Positions 7,021 to 14,673 of a DNA stretch of 23,126 bases are shown here, piece by piece; within the stretch, counting starts at the first letter, position 1; each line of letters begins with the position of its first letter. The DNA is from JAGLSB01 sp023135955. GTDB taxonomy: Bacteria > Bacteroidota > Bacteroidia > Bacteroidales > GCA-2748055. The stretch covers positions 1 through 23,126 of the forward strand of contig DAOVIO010000050.1 in assembly GCA_030673645.1 (NCBI GenBank), given 5' to 3'. A program made the translations under genes and the position numbers. A model generated the notes under the pieces. The model did no database searches. It was given only the letters and a program-made list of their open reading frames with translations, and was not told where the DNA came from.

Positions 7021-7971
7021 ACATCCCCTCAAATCAGAATTATCCATTCTTCCAAGCACTTCGAAACTTCCGTTTTCATATACTTTCCCAAGATCGGAGG
7101 TCGCAATAAAACAACAGGAATCGCGATTAGCAAGATCAATGATATTTATTCTGCCCGATTTACCTGTGGTTAAAGATTCAAAAGGATCGTGGGGATCCTT
7201 GATAATAATTTTCATCCACGGAGGAGGGAAATAGATTCCTTTTCCTTTTGAATATGCTTGTGATAGTAGTTCTGTCATCCCATATTCAGAATGAATAGTA
7301 TTAACCTTAAATGCTGATGTGAGTTTTTGATGTAGCTCTTCTCTGGTGATTTCTGTTTTTCTGCCTTTCATCCCTCCCGTTTCCATAATTGTTATCCCGC
7401 TTAAATCCTGTGGGAACTTTTCAGCAAGATCTAATAAAGCAAAACTGACTCCAAGCAAGAGGACTTTTGTGTTTTTCTTCTTCAGAGACATTAACTTTTC
7501 CGATAGTTCTTCATAATTATTAAGATAAAAGCCGCTGTCTTTATGAACTGATATCCTGATTAATTCTTTTACCATAAAGATTAAGGAAGATCCATCTCTT
7601 TGCAGATAGGATGGGAGCAAAGCCAGAATGCAATACTCTGAAGGATTTCCATAGAATTTCTGAAATCCTTGAGTAAAGCTTTTTTTATACAATTCAGGAT
7701 CTGATACATAATGCTGACTCACTTCCATTCCTGTTGTACCGCTTGATGTGAAAATCAATTCCGGATTTGTACGGGCATCAGAAATCTTGTGAGATTTAAA
7801 TAGCTCAACAGGAAGAAATGGGATATTATTGCAATCAGAAACTTCATCGGGATTTACTCCAAGGTAGTCTGTAAATTTCCTATATACTTCAACATGATTG
7901 TATTGTTCATTAAAACGTTGCAGAGCAAGTTCATTGAACTCCATCCTATTATGTGATTGGAAAATGTTCAT
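7003..7971 (-). CDS. LuxE/PaaK-like acyl-adenylate ligase family protein
   Basis: This 322-residue protein resembles the LuxE acyl-protein synthetase branch of the adenylate-forming (ANL) superfamily. It carries the Ser/Thr/Gly-rich phosphate loop TSSGTTGM (75-82), METGGMKGR (196-204), the EYGMTEL adenylate-binding motif (229-235) and a late TSDLGKVYENGSFEVLGR hinge-like segment (~291-308). Such enzymes activate a carboxylate with ATP; the acceptor and substrate here are unknown, and no luciferase or reductase genes are nearby. It is shorter than full ANL ligases, as LuxE proteins are. Its last codons and stop lie in a repeat element. It may be transcribed with pgk upstream, across a 237-base repeat-rich gap. 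Confidence 0.8.
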   Translation of the reverse strand: MNIFQSHNRMEFNELALQRFNEQYNHVEVYRKFTDYLGVNPDEVSDCNNIPFLPVELFKSHKISDARTNPELIFTSSGTTGMEVSQHYVSDPELYKKSFTQGFQKFYGNPSEYCILALLPSYLQRDGSSLIFMVKELIRISVHKDSGFYLNNYEELSEKLMSLKKKNTKVLLLGVSFALLDLAEKFPQDLSGITIMETGGMKGRKTEITREELHQKLTSAFKVNTIHSEYGMTELLSQAYSKGKGIYFPPPWMKIIIKDPHDPFESLTTGKSGRINIIDLANRDSCCFIATSDLGKVYENGSFEVLGRMDNSDLRGCNLMLG

Positions 7972-7993
7972 CTTGCTGTTAAGTTATCTATTT

Positions 7994-8005
7994 GCTGAAT
8001 TCAGC
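7994..8005. repeat. 12-base perfect palindrome
   Basis: GCTGAATTCAGC is a perfect palindrome 23 bases upstream of the LuxE-like ATG (minus strand), at the edge of the tandem repeat. It could be an operator or chance. Confidence 0.4.
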
Positions 8006-8201
8006 ACCACCACACCAAGATCCCGAGCGAATACTCGGGACTAGTTCAACTAACATCTATCGTTTCGTTACTTCACGAAAGCTGAGTTTCACTGAGCACC
8101 AGCACACCAAGATCCCGAGAAAGTACTCGGGACTGGTTCAACAATCAATGTCCGCATCGCAAGTATGCTCACGGAAATTGTGTTTCACTGAGCACTACCA
8201 C
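8002..8201. repeat. Two and a bit tandem ~92-base repeats with hairpins
   Basis: Unit 1 (from ~8002) and unit 2 (from ~8094) share about 37 aligned bases with 4 mismatches around a hairpin: TCCCGAG, 6-base loop, CTCGGGA at 8021-8040 and 8113-8132. Each unit ends with TTTCACTGAGCAC (around 8087 and 8183), and a decayed third unit begins near 8190. The tract fills nearly the whole 237-base gap between the LuxE-like gene and pgk. It creates a spurious open frame on the plus strand. The hairpins, read on the minus strand, could act downstream of pgk as processing or weak termination sites. Confidence 0.75.
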
Positions 8202-8208
8202 ACTCTCC

Positions 8209-9399
8209 TCACCCTCTAATAGCCGTAATTCCCGGAAGACTCTTCCCCTCAATATACTCCAACATTGCTCCGCCTCCTGTTGAAACATAGCTTACCTTAT
8301 CAGCAAGATTAAATTTATTAACAGCAGCCACACTGTCTCCACCACCTACTAAAGTGAAAGCTCCTTTTAAAGTAGCTTCAGCAAGCGATTTAGCTATTGC
8401 AACTGTACCTTTCTGAAAGCTTGTCATTTCAAAAACACCCATTGGACCATTCCAAAGAATTGTTCTTGAATTCATAATTGTGTCAGTAAGGAGTTTGATG
8501 CTTTTTTCACCGATATCGAGACCCATCCATCCTGATTCTCCATCCATAATGGAAGCAGATTTAGTTTCAGAATCATTGTCAAATTTATCAGCAAGAACCT
8601 GGTCAACAGGAAGAATAAGATTGACTCCTTTATCCTTTGCTTTGTTAATAAGGTCAAGAGCCATATCCAGTTTGTCTTCTTCACAAAGAGAATTTCCAAT
8701 TTCGCCTCCCTGAGCCTTAATGAAAGTATATGTCATTCCTCCACCAATAATCAGATTATCAACTTTATCGAGTAGATTCTCAATTACCAAAATCTTATCC
8801 GAGACCTTTGCGCCTCCCATAATAGCAGTAAGTGGTTTTTCAGCACTTTTTAATACCTTATCCATCGCTTGCAGCTCATTATTAATAAGGAATCCGAATA
8901 TCTTGTCGTTTGGAAAAAACTTAGCAACAATGGTTGTAGAAGCGTGTGCACGATGGGCTGTGCCAAAAGCATCGTTTACATATACATCAGCACCCTCAGC
9001 TAATTTTGCCGCGAAGCCTTCGTCTCCTTTTGTTTCTTCTTTGTAAAAACGGAGATTTTCAAGAAGAAGAACTTCACCGGATTGAAGATTTTTTTTCAAT
9101 TCAAGAGTTTCTCCTCCAATGCAATCCTTTGCAAATTTTACATCAACTCCAAGGTGATTGGAAAGGTTAGCGACTACATGTTTTAATGAAAATTTTTCTT
9201 CCGGACCATCTTTAGGGCGACCTAAATGGGACATTAAGATTACTGAACCGCCCTCGGTCAGTATTTTTTTTATAGAAGGAAGTGCAGCCCTAATACGAGT
9301 ATCGTCTGTTATTTTTTGTTCTGCATTTAAAGGAACATTGAAATCAACCCGCATAATGGCTTTTTTTCCTGCAAAATTATAGCTGTCTACTGTAATCAT
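8209..9399 (-). CDS. pgk: Phosphoglycerate kinase
   Basis: This glycolytic enzyme transfers phosphate from 1,3-bisphosphoglycerate to ADP in the cytoplasm. All landmarks of the family are present. These are RVDFNVPL near the N-terminus, SHLGRPK (substrate-binding basic patch), LENLRFYKEE, the NDAFGTAHRAHAST segment, MGGAKVSDKI, the hinge region WNGPMGVFE, and the C-terminal nucleotide loop GGGDSVAAV followed by STGGGAMLEYIEG. At 396 residues it is full length. The start is supported by a complete promoter 40-80 bases upstream. It is separated from the LuxE-like gene by tandem repeats. Confidence 0.99.
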   Translation of the reverse strand: MITVDSYNFAGKKAIMRVDFNVPLNAEQKITDDTRIRAALPSIKKILTEGGSVILMSHLGRPKDGPEEKFSLKHVVANLSNHLGVDVKFAKDCIGGETLELKKNLQSGEVLLLENLRFYKEETKGDEGFAAKLAEGADVYVNDAFGTAHRAHASTTIVAKFFPNDKIFGFLINNELQAMDKVLKSAEKPLTAIMGGAKVSDKILVIENLLDKVDNLIIGGGMTYTFIKAQGGEIGNSLCEEDKLDMALDLINKAKDKGVNLILPVDQVLADKFDNDSETKSASIMDGESGWMGLDIGEKSIKLLTDTIMNSRTILWNGPMGVFEMTSFQKGTVAIAKSLAEATLKGAFTLVGGGDSVAAVNKFNLADKVSYVSTGGGAMLEYIEGKSLPGITAIRG

Positions 9400-9445
9400 A
9401 ATTTATGTTTTTTTTATGAATTTGTGATTAATTTTTAAAGGGGTT

Positions 9446-9477
9446 CAAAGTTATAAAACCTCATTCGTTGTTCCAAA
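9446..9477 (-). promoter_or_regulatory. Promoter of pgk
   Basis: On the minus strand, TTTG (9474-9477) is followed after exactly 20 bases by TAACTTTG (9446-9453), a full match to the Bacteroidota consensus. Initiation is expected near 9439, giving a ~40-base leader before the ATG at 9399. Confidence 0.75.
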
Positions 9478-9557
9478 CATAAACGATATTATGCGAGGGA
9501 GTCATAATGGTATGGAATTATTTGAGTTCTTAGGGGAGAAAATGTTCAATGACCACT

Positions 9558-9669
9558 GCTCAATAACAGAAATTTATCACCACCAGCACATTAGCACACC
9601 AACACACCAGCACACCACCCACCCTCCTTCCTATTCTCCCCAATTTTATCTACATTAGCACATCAAATT
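9558..9669. repeat. Dispersed octamer-repeat element, copy 2
   Basis: GCTCAATAAC (9558-9567) is followed by four in-phase octamers, CCAGCACA, TTAGCACA, CCAACACA and CCAGCACA (9583-9614), a pyrimidine-rich stretch, one more TTAGCACA (9655-9662) and CATCAAATT (9661-9669). Order and sequence parallel copy 1 at 6937-7020. It lies in the divergent gap between pgk and the delta' gene, ending 14 bases before the latter's ATG. Confidence 0.65.
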
Positions 9670-9683
9670 TTCATTAATATAGA

Positions 9684-10802
9684 ATGTATTTCAGGAATAT
9701 ATCCGGACAGGAAAGCATAAAGAAACGATTAATTCAATCGATAGATACAGGAAGAATAAGTCATTCCCAATTATTCCATGGCCCACAAGGAAGTAGTAAG
9801 CTGGCTCTTGCATTAGCGTATTCACGTTATATTTTATGCACCAATAGGGGAGTAGATGATGCCTGTGGGAAATGCTCTTCCTGTATTAAAATTGACAAGT
9901 ATGTACATCCAGATCTGCATTTTGTTTACCCTTCTGCTCTAAGTGAGGATAAGCCAGCAAAGGATAACTATATTGGGGAGTGGAGATCAGCGATTAGTGA
10001 GAATCCATATTTAAGTGAATACAATTGGTATGAGAAAATAGGAATTGAAAAAAAGCAGGGGATGATAAAGAAGAATGTGAGCGATGAAATTCTTCGTATC
10101 ATGGCTCTTAAAGCTTTTGAGGCTGACAATAAAATTCTCATCATGTGGATGGCAGAAAGAATGAATGCCACAGCATCAAATAAATTGTTGAAAATTATTG
10201 AAGAACCACCTCCAGGAACCGTATTCCTATTAATTTCAGAGAATCCAGATGGATTATTAACAACAATCTTGAGCAGGACGCAAATTATCAGAATTCCTAA
10301 ATTTAAGGATAATGAAGTCCACGATATGCTTAACAGAGATTATGAATATTCAGAAGGGCAAATAAATAATGCAATTAAAATGGCAAACGGAAATTATCAT
10401 CTTGCTTTATCATCTTTAAAAGAAGAATCTCAATCCAAAGAAAATTTCGAGAATTTTATTGATCTTATGCGGTCTTGCTTTTCCAAAGACATTATAAAAA
10501 TTATGTCTTTAATAGATATGTTTTCAGCAACCTCCCGTGAGTGGCAGAAAAATTTTCTTCTATATTCTATGAGGATGCTGAGGGAGAATTATATGGTAAA
10601 TAAGGATAAAAAGCAGATTACTTACATGGCAGATTATGAAGATGATTTTTCAGAAAAATTTTCAAAATTTGTTAATGATAAAAATATATTATCCTTATAC
10701 AGTGAGTTCAACAAGGCCCATAGCGACATTTCCAGCAATGGTTATGGAAGAATCATTTTTCTTGATCTTAGCCTTAAAGTTCTTAAGTTACTGCAATTAT
10801 AA
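9684..10802 (+). CDS. holB: DNA polymerase III subunit delta' (clamp-loader type)
   Basis: A 372-residue AAA+ clamp-loader protein. Near the start is a decayed Walker A (GPQGSSKLA, 33-41, with Ser38 for Gly and Leu40 for Ser/Thr), as expected for a non-hydrolysing delta'. The zinc module has Cys52, Cys61, Cys64 and Cys67. Then come ILIMWMAERMN (Walker-B-like strand, ~151-161), KLLKIIEEPPPGTVF (168-181) and the ILSRTQ segment with the SRC-like arginine (195-200). The C-terminal half is the helical collar domain. With gamma/tau and delta it loads the beta clamp at the replication fork. It is the first gene of the long rightward run. No good TAnnTTTG promoter is seen just upstream. Confidence 0.88.
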   Translation: MYFRNISGQESIKKRLIQSIDTGRISHSQLFHGPQGSSKLALALAYSRYILCTNRGVDDACGKCSSCIKIDKYVHPDLHFVYPSALSEDKPAKDNYIGEWRSAISENPYLSEYNWYEKIGIEKKQGMIKKNVSDEILRIMALKAFEADNKILIMWMAERMNATASNKLLKIIEEPPPGTVFLLISENPDGLLTTILSRTQIIRIPKFKDNEVHDMLNRDYEYSEGQINNAIKMANGNYHLALSSLKEESQSKENFENFIDLMRSCFSKDIIKIMSLIDMFSATSREWQKNFLLYSMRMLRENYMVNKDKKQITYMADYEDDFSEKFSKFVNDKNILSLYSEFNKAHSDISSNGYGRIIFLDLSLKVLKLLQL

Positions 10803-10812
10803 AATATTTGAA

Positions 10813-10820
10813 TAACTTTG
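10813..10820 (+). promoter_or_regulatory. Putative -7 box for the ricT-like gene
   Basis: TAACTTTG matches the -7 consensus fully and lies 26 bases before the ATG at 10847. The -33 region has only a weak match. The box supports the ATG at 10847 over a TTG at 10808, which would lie upstream of the transcript start. Confidence 0.4.
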
Positions 10821-10846
10821 TTGTTCACAACACGGAAGAAATAATC

Positions 10847-11998
10847 ATGGATGAACTGATGAATCGTGGGTGTTGTAACGGAGAATGTACAGAAGATCTG
10901 ACAGACAATAAAAATAAAGTATCAGCTTATTTTAGTTCTTGCAATAAGTTGGACGAATACGATTGGCTCAGGGATATTCCTGAGTCTGGACGAGAGACAG
11001 ATATTGTAGAGATCCGTTTTAAAAATACCCGAAAAGCATTTTTTCGTAACGTAAATGAGTTGCGCCTAAAAAGAGGAGATATCGTTGCTGTTGAAGCATC
11101 TCCTGGTCATGATATTGGTGTAGTTAGTCTTACCGGAAATCTAGTCTTACTTCAGCTGAAAAAATATGGAATAGGGGAATCATCAGAAGATATTAAGAAA
11201 GTTTATAGAAAAGCGAAAGCTGTCGATCTTGAAAAATGGAAAGAAGCAATTGTTTTGGAAGAGGATACAATGTTGAAGTCGAGAAAAATTGCCGAAAGAT
11301 TAAATTTAGGCATGAAAATCGGCGATGTTGAATACCAAGGAGATAAAACAAAAGCAATATTTTACTATATAGCCAGTGAAAGAGTTGACTTCAGACAACT
11401 TATTAAAGATCTGGCGGAAGCATTTCGAATCAGGATTGAGATGAAACAAATCGGAGCAAGACAGGAAGCTGGCCGTATTGGAGGAATTGGGTCATGCGGT
11501 CGTGAATTATGTTGTGCTACCTGGATTACTAATTTCGTTTCTGTTACTACTGCAGCTGCACGTTATCAGGAAGTTTCATTGAATCCACAAAAGTTAGCAG
11601 GACAGTGTGGAAAGCTTAAATGTTGCTTAAATTATGAAGTTGGTGCCTATCTTGATGCTCAAAAGAATTTCCCAAATCGCAACATTCAGCTTAAATTAAG
11701 AAACGCTACTGCCTACTTTCAAAAAACCGATATATACAGAGGTATTTACTGGTACTCTCAGGATAAAGATACGGCAATGAATCTTACTCCTGTTCCGGTA
11801 GAAAGAGTTCATGAAATTATCGAGATGAATAAAAAGAACAAGTTTCCGGATATGTTGATGGAAATAGAGGACTTGCCACGCGAAAGGAAAAATGAATACA
11901 ATGATGTAATTGGTCAGGATAGTTTAACAAGATTTGAAGGGAAGAAGAAGTCCAAGAAGAAAAAGAAGAAGAAGTTCAGGAAGAATAATCCTAAATAA
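10847..11998 (+). CDS. ricT: PSP1-domain protein, RicT/YaaT-like
   Basis: The start at 10847 is chosen because a GGAAGAA ribosome binding site sits 6 bases upstream; an in-frame TTG at 10808 has no such support. The 383-residue protein contains the PSP1 domain, with DIVEIRFKNTRKAFFRN (~52-68) and the cysteine-rich GSCGRELCCATW (Cys217, 222, 223) and GQCGKLKCCLNYE (Cys254, 259, 260). Extra cysteines stand at 9, 10 and 14. In Bacillus, RicT joins RicA and RicF in a complex that carries Fe-S clusters and helps RNase Y; no RicA or RicF is seen here. The C-terminus ends in a long lysine tract suited to nucleic acid binding. Its role in Bacteroidota is unknown. Confidence 0.82.
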   Translation: MDELMNRGCCNGECTEDLTDNKNKVSAYFSSCNKLDEYDWLRDIPESGRETDIVEIRFKNTRKAFFRNVNELRLKRGDIVAVEASPGHDIGVVSLTGNLVLLQLKKYGIGESSEDIKKVYRKAKAVDLEKWKEAIVLEEDTMLKSRKIAERLNLGMKIGDVEYQGDKTKAIFYYIASERVDFRQLIKDLAEAFRIRIEMKQIGARQEAGRIGGIGSCGRELCCATWITNFVSVTTAAARYQEVSLNPQKLAGQCGKLKCCLNYEVGAYLDAQKNFPNRNIQLKLRNATAYFQKTDIYRGIYWYSQDKDTAMNLTPVPVERVHEIIEMNKKNKFPDMLMEIEDLPRERKNEYNDVIGQDSLTRFEGKKKSKKKKKKKFRKNNPK

Positions 11999-12009
11999 AA
12001 CCGATTGTT

Positions 12010-12483
12010 ATGCCAAAGATTAATCTTTTTATTTTTTTGGTACTGTTGCTAACTATTAACTCTTGCGATCCGAATATGGTATATGACCAATTTGAGAAAA
12101 TTCAAGGACAGAGTTGGCATACCGATGATATTAAGCGATTTGAATTTGACGTTAATGATAATCAAAGCTTTTACAATGTTTATGTGAACATAAGGCATAC
12201 TAAAGATTATCCTAAAAGTAACTTATATCTTTTTGTAAGCATTATCGGACCAAACGAGAATGAAATAAGGGATACGATTGATCTCCGGATTGCTGATAAG
12301 CACGGCAAATGGACTGGTAGTGGTTTTGGGGATATTAAGTTCGTTAGAAAGAAAATTAAGGAAGGTGTTCGTTTTGCTCAAAATGGAACATATATTTTTG
12401 AGATTGAACAAGGTATGCGATTGAAAGAGATTCCTGTTACTGATGTCGGAATAAGAATCGAAAAGTTTAATCCTGTAAAATAA
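12010..12483 (+). CDS. gldH: Gliding motility lipoprotein GldH
   Basis: The 157-residue protein opens with a lipoprotein signal peptide (hydrophobic 5-15) and a lipobox ending at Cys19 (INSC, followed by DPNMVYDQFE). GldH family features follow: the VYDQF start of the mature part, the N-x-RHTKDYPKSNLYLF region, DTIDLRIADKHGKWTGSGFGDI, and an end of the form VGIRIEK. GldH is needed for gliding in Flavobacterium johnsoniae and belongs to the Gld set linked to the T9SS. The mature protein should be anchored in the outer membrane or facing the periplasm. It lies 11 bases after the ricT-like gene and 6 bases before trmB, so it is co-transcribed with housekeeping genes. Confidence 0.88.
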   Translation: MPKINLFIFLVLLLTINSCDPNMVYDQFEKIQGQSWHTDDIKRFEFDVNDNQSFYNVYVNIRHTKDYPKSNLYLFVSIIGPNENEIRDTIDLRIADKHGKWTGSGFGDIKFVRKKIKEGVRFAQNGTYIFEIEQGMRLKEIPVTDVGIRIEKFNPVK

Positions 12484-12489
12484 CACTCA

Positions 12490-13197
12490 TTGAGCAAAAA
12501 TAAGCTTCAAAAATTCGATGAGATAAGCCATTTTAAAAGGGTTTATCAGCCTGAATTTGAAGAGGTTCAGAATAAGGATTTCTTCCTAAAAGGTCAATGG
12601 TCAAAATCTGTATTTAATAACGATCATCCTCTGGTTCTTGAATTAGGCTGTGGCAAAGGAGAATATACATTAGGTCTTGCTCAAAAATATCCCGAAAAGA
12701 ATTTTATTGGAATTGATATTAAAGGTGCTCGGATTTGGAGAGGTGCTAAAACTTCAAATGAGGAAGATATCCGAAACTCAGGATTCATTAGAACCAGGAT
12801 TGAAGTAATTGATTCTTTTTTTGGAGAAGATGAAGTTGAGGAAATCTGGCTTACATTTCCAGATCCCCAGGCAAAGAAAAGAAGAATGGGAAAACGCCTA
12901 AGTGGATCTAGGTTTCTTTTAATGTACCAGAAATTCCTCAAGCCCGATGGAATAATTCACCTTAAGACGGATAGTAAGATATTATTTGATTATACACTCG
13001 AGCTTGTACAGTATAATAATTTTAAATTGCTCTTTAGTACCAACGACCTTTATCAATCAGGAATGAAGGATGAAATTCTTCAAATACATACTTTTTATGA
13101 AAAACAATATCTTGCTCAGGGTCTAAAGATAAATTATCTCAAATTCAGACTTCCAAAGAATATTAATATTGAGGAACTTCCCAGCAATGAAGAATGA
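12490..13197 (+). CDS. trmB: tRNA (guanine-N7-)-methyltransferase
   Basis: TrmB makes m7G46 in the variable loop of tRNAs using S-adenosylmethionine. The 235-residue protein shows the SAM loop ELGCGKGEYT (51-60), the NFIGIDIKGARIWRGAK segment (71-87), the hallmark LTFPDPQAKKRR (121-132) and HLKTD (157-161). The start is a TTG at 12490; it gives the family-typical opening MSKNKLQKF and leaves 6 bases after gldH, with no ATG better placed. The 3' end overlaps the next gene by 11 bases, so the two are likely translationally coupled. Confidence 0.95.
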   Translation: MSKNKLQKFDEISHFKRVYQPEFEEVQNKDFFLKGQWSKSVFNNDHPLVLELGCGKGEYTLGLAQKYPEKNFIGIDIKGARIWRGAKTSNEEDIRNSGFIRTRIEVIDSFFGEDEVEEIWLTFPDPQAKKRRMGKRLSGSRFLLMYQKFLKPDGIIHLKTDSKILFDYTLELVQYNNFKLLFSTNDLYQSGMKDEILQIHTFYEKQYLAQGLKINYLKFRLPKNINIEELPSNEE

Positions 13198-13519
13198 CGG
13201 TTTCTTTACAAAAGTTTATGAGGTTACTTTGCTAATTCCTACTGGTCGGGTAACAACGTATGGCGCAATAGCCAGTTATATTGGTTCTCCCGGCGCAGCA
13301 CGTATGGTTGGTTGGGCTCTAAATAACTGCCAAAATCAAGATGAATTTATTCCAGCTCATCGTGTTGTAAACAGAATAGGAATGCTAAGTGGTAAGCAAC
13401 ATTTTCAAGGTAGAAATGTAATGCAACAATTACTCGAAAGTGAAGGAATTTCAATCGTAGACAATCAGGTGCAAAATTTTGAAAAACATTTCTGGAACCC
13501 TAATCAAGATTTAGTCTAA
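13187..13519 (+). CDS. Alkyltransferase-like (ATL) DNA-binding protein, MGMT fold
   Basis: The ATG at 13187 (MKNDGFFTKVYEV) gives the 110-residue length normal for the family and overlaps the trmB end by 11 bases; an in-frame ATG at 13169 would lie deeper inside trmB. The protein is the DNA-binding half of O6-alkylguanine alkyltransferase: IPTGRVTTYGAIA with the flipping Tyr25, the SPGAARMVGWAL recognition helix with the base-replacing Arg39, and IPAHRVV at ~55-61. The catalytic Cys of PCHRV is Ala57, so it cannot accept alkyl groups. It should act as an ATL that flags alkylated guanine for nucleotide excision repair (known for ATL family; inferred here). Confidence 0.88.
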   Translation: MKNDGFFTKVYEVTLLIPTGRVTTYGAIASYIGSPGAARMVGWALNNCQNQDEFIPAHRVVNRIGMLSGKQHFQGRNVMQQLLESEGISIVDNQVQNFEKHFWNPNQDLV

Positions 13520-13563
13520 ATTAAAATATTATTATTATTTTTGCATAAAATTATTTTGCGACA

Positions 13564-14655
13564 ATGATTACAAAAGATAAAATATTAGAAGCTCTTAAAG
13601 CAGTAAGACATCCAGAGACCAGACAAAATATTATTGATGGAGAAATGATTGAAAGCCTGGAGGTAAGTGAAGGGAAAGTTAGTTTTATGTTAAAGTTTTC
13701 CAAGGCAAAAGATCCTTTTTCCGCTTCAATAAAAAAAACAGCCGAAGGCGTTTTGAAAAAACTGGATCCTGAATTAAACATTGAGATTAGTGTTTTTACT
13801 CCCCCGGCATTGAATTTCAAATTAGCCGATCCACTGGCTAAAATAAAAAATATTATTGCTATTGCATCCGGAAAGGGGGGGGTAGGGAAATCTACCGTTG
13901 CTGTTAATCTGGCTGTTGCTCTTGCTGAATCTGGAGCAAGAGTGGGTCTTGTGGATGCTGATGTTTATGGCCCATCTGTTCCTAAAATGTTTGATATTGA
14001 AGATCTAAGGCCAGAGATGAAAAAAGAAGGCGATAAAGATATTATAATTCCTATTGAGAAATATGGCGTAAAAATAGTCTCGATTGGATTTTTTGTAAAA
14101 CCAGAAGATGCTCTTGTCTGGAGAGGGCCGATGGCTACCAGCGCATTGAAGCAATTAATAAATCAATCTGAATGGGGTGAGCTCGACTACCTGCTGATAG
14201 ACTTGCCTCCCGGTACAGGTGATGTTCATTTAACAATCGTGCAGGAAACAGCAGTAACAGGTGCCGTTATTGTTTCAACTCCTCAGGATGTAGCTCTGGC
14301 CGATGTTGTAAAAGGAATAGCTATGTTTAAGGGGGATAAAATAGATGTTCCGGTTCTTGGCTTAATTGAGAATATGGCATGGTTTACTCCCGAAGAATTA
14401 CCGGAGAATAAATATTATATTTTTGGTAAAGAAGGAGTGAAAAAACTTGCTGATGAAATGCAAATTGATCTTCTGGGCCAAATTCCTATCGTTCAGGGAA
14501 TTTGTCAGGATGGAGATTCTGGCCGTCCTTCCGTGTTGGATGAGAATAATCCTGCAGGGAAAGCACTGAAAGAATTAGCCAAAAATATAGTTGCAGCTAT
14601 TGATAGAAGAAATAAAGATCAGGCTCCAACAAAAAAAGTAGAAATAACTACATAG
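13564..14655 (+). CDS. apbC: Mrp/ApbC-type Fe-S cluster carrier ATPase
   Basis: The 363-residue protein joins an N-terminal MIP18/DUF59 domain (~1-85) to a deviant Walker P-loop ATPase (MinD-like). The ATPase shows SGKGGVGKS (102-110), DADVYGPSVP (131-140) and LIDLPPGTGD (211-220). The CxxC that in ApbC/Mrp/Nbp35 holds the bridging cluster is replaced by ENMAWFTPEELPENKYYIFG (269-288), without cysteine; only Cys314 is in the C-terminal half. From memory, the same replacement is common in Bacteroidota. A TATTTTTG box at 13536-13543 could start its transcript, but no good -33 is seen. The NifU-type gene follows 18 bases downstream, which fits joint work in Fe-S assembly. Confidence 0.92.
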   Translation: MITKDKILEALKAVRHPETRQNIIDGEMIESLEVSEGKVSFMLKFSKAKDPFSASIKKTAEGVLKKLDPELNIEISVFTPPALNFKLADPLAKIKNIIAIASGKGGVGKSTVAVNLAVALAESGARVGLVDADVYGPSVPKMFDIEDLRPEMKKEGDKDIIIPIEKYGVKIVSIGFFVKPEDALVWRGPMATSALKQLINQSEWGELDYLLIDLPPGTGDVHLTIVQETAVTGAVIVSTPQDVALADVVKGIAMFKGDKIDVPVLGLIENMAWFTPEELPENKYYIFGKEGVKKLADEMQIDLLGQIPIVQGICQDGDSGRPSVLDENNPAGKALKELAKNIVAAIDRRNKDQAPTKKVEITT

Positions 14656-14673
14656 TTTCGTAATATTTTGGAT

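Noticed and set aside
8002..8201. Possible CRISPR array
   Set aside because: Only two clear units of ~92 bases, no uniform short repeats with unique spacers, and no cas genes.
7992..8219. Plus-strand open frame of 75 codons between the LuxE-like gene and pgk
   Set aside because: It lies wholly in the tandem repeat, its sequence simply repeats, and it has no promoter or ribosome binding site.
10808..10846. TTG start giving 13 more residues to the ricT-like protein
   Set aside because: It lies before the probable transcript start and lacks a ribosome binding site, while the ATG at 10847 has one.
13169..13186. Earlier ATG for the alkyltransferase-like protein
   Set aside because: It extends into trmB and adds residues not typical of the family.
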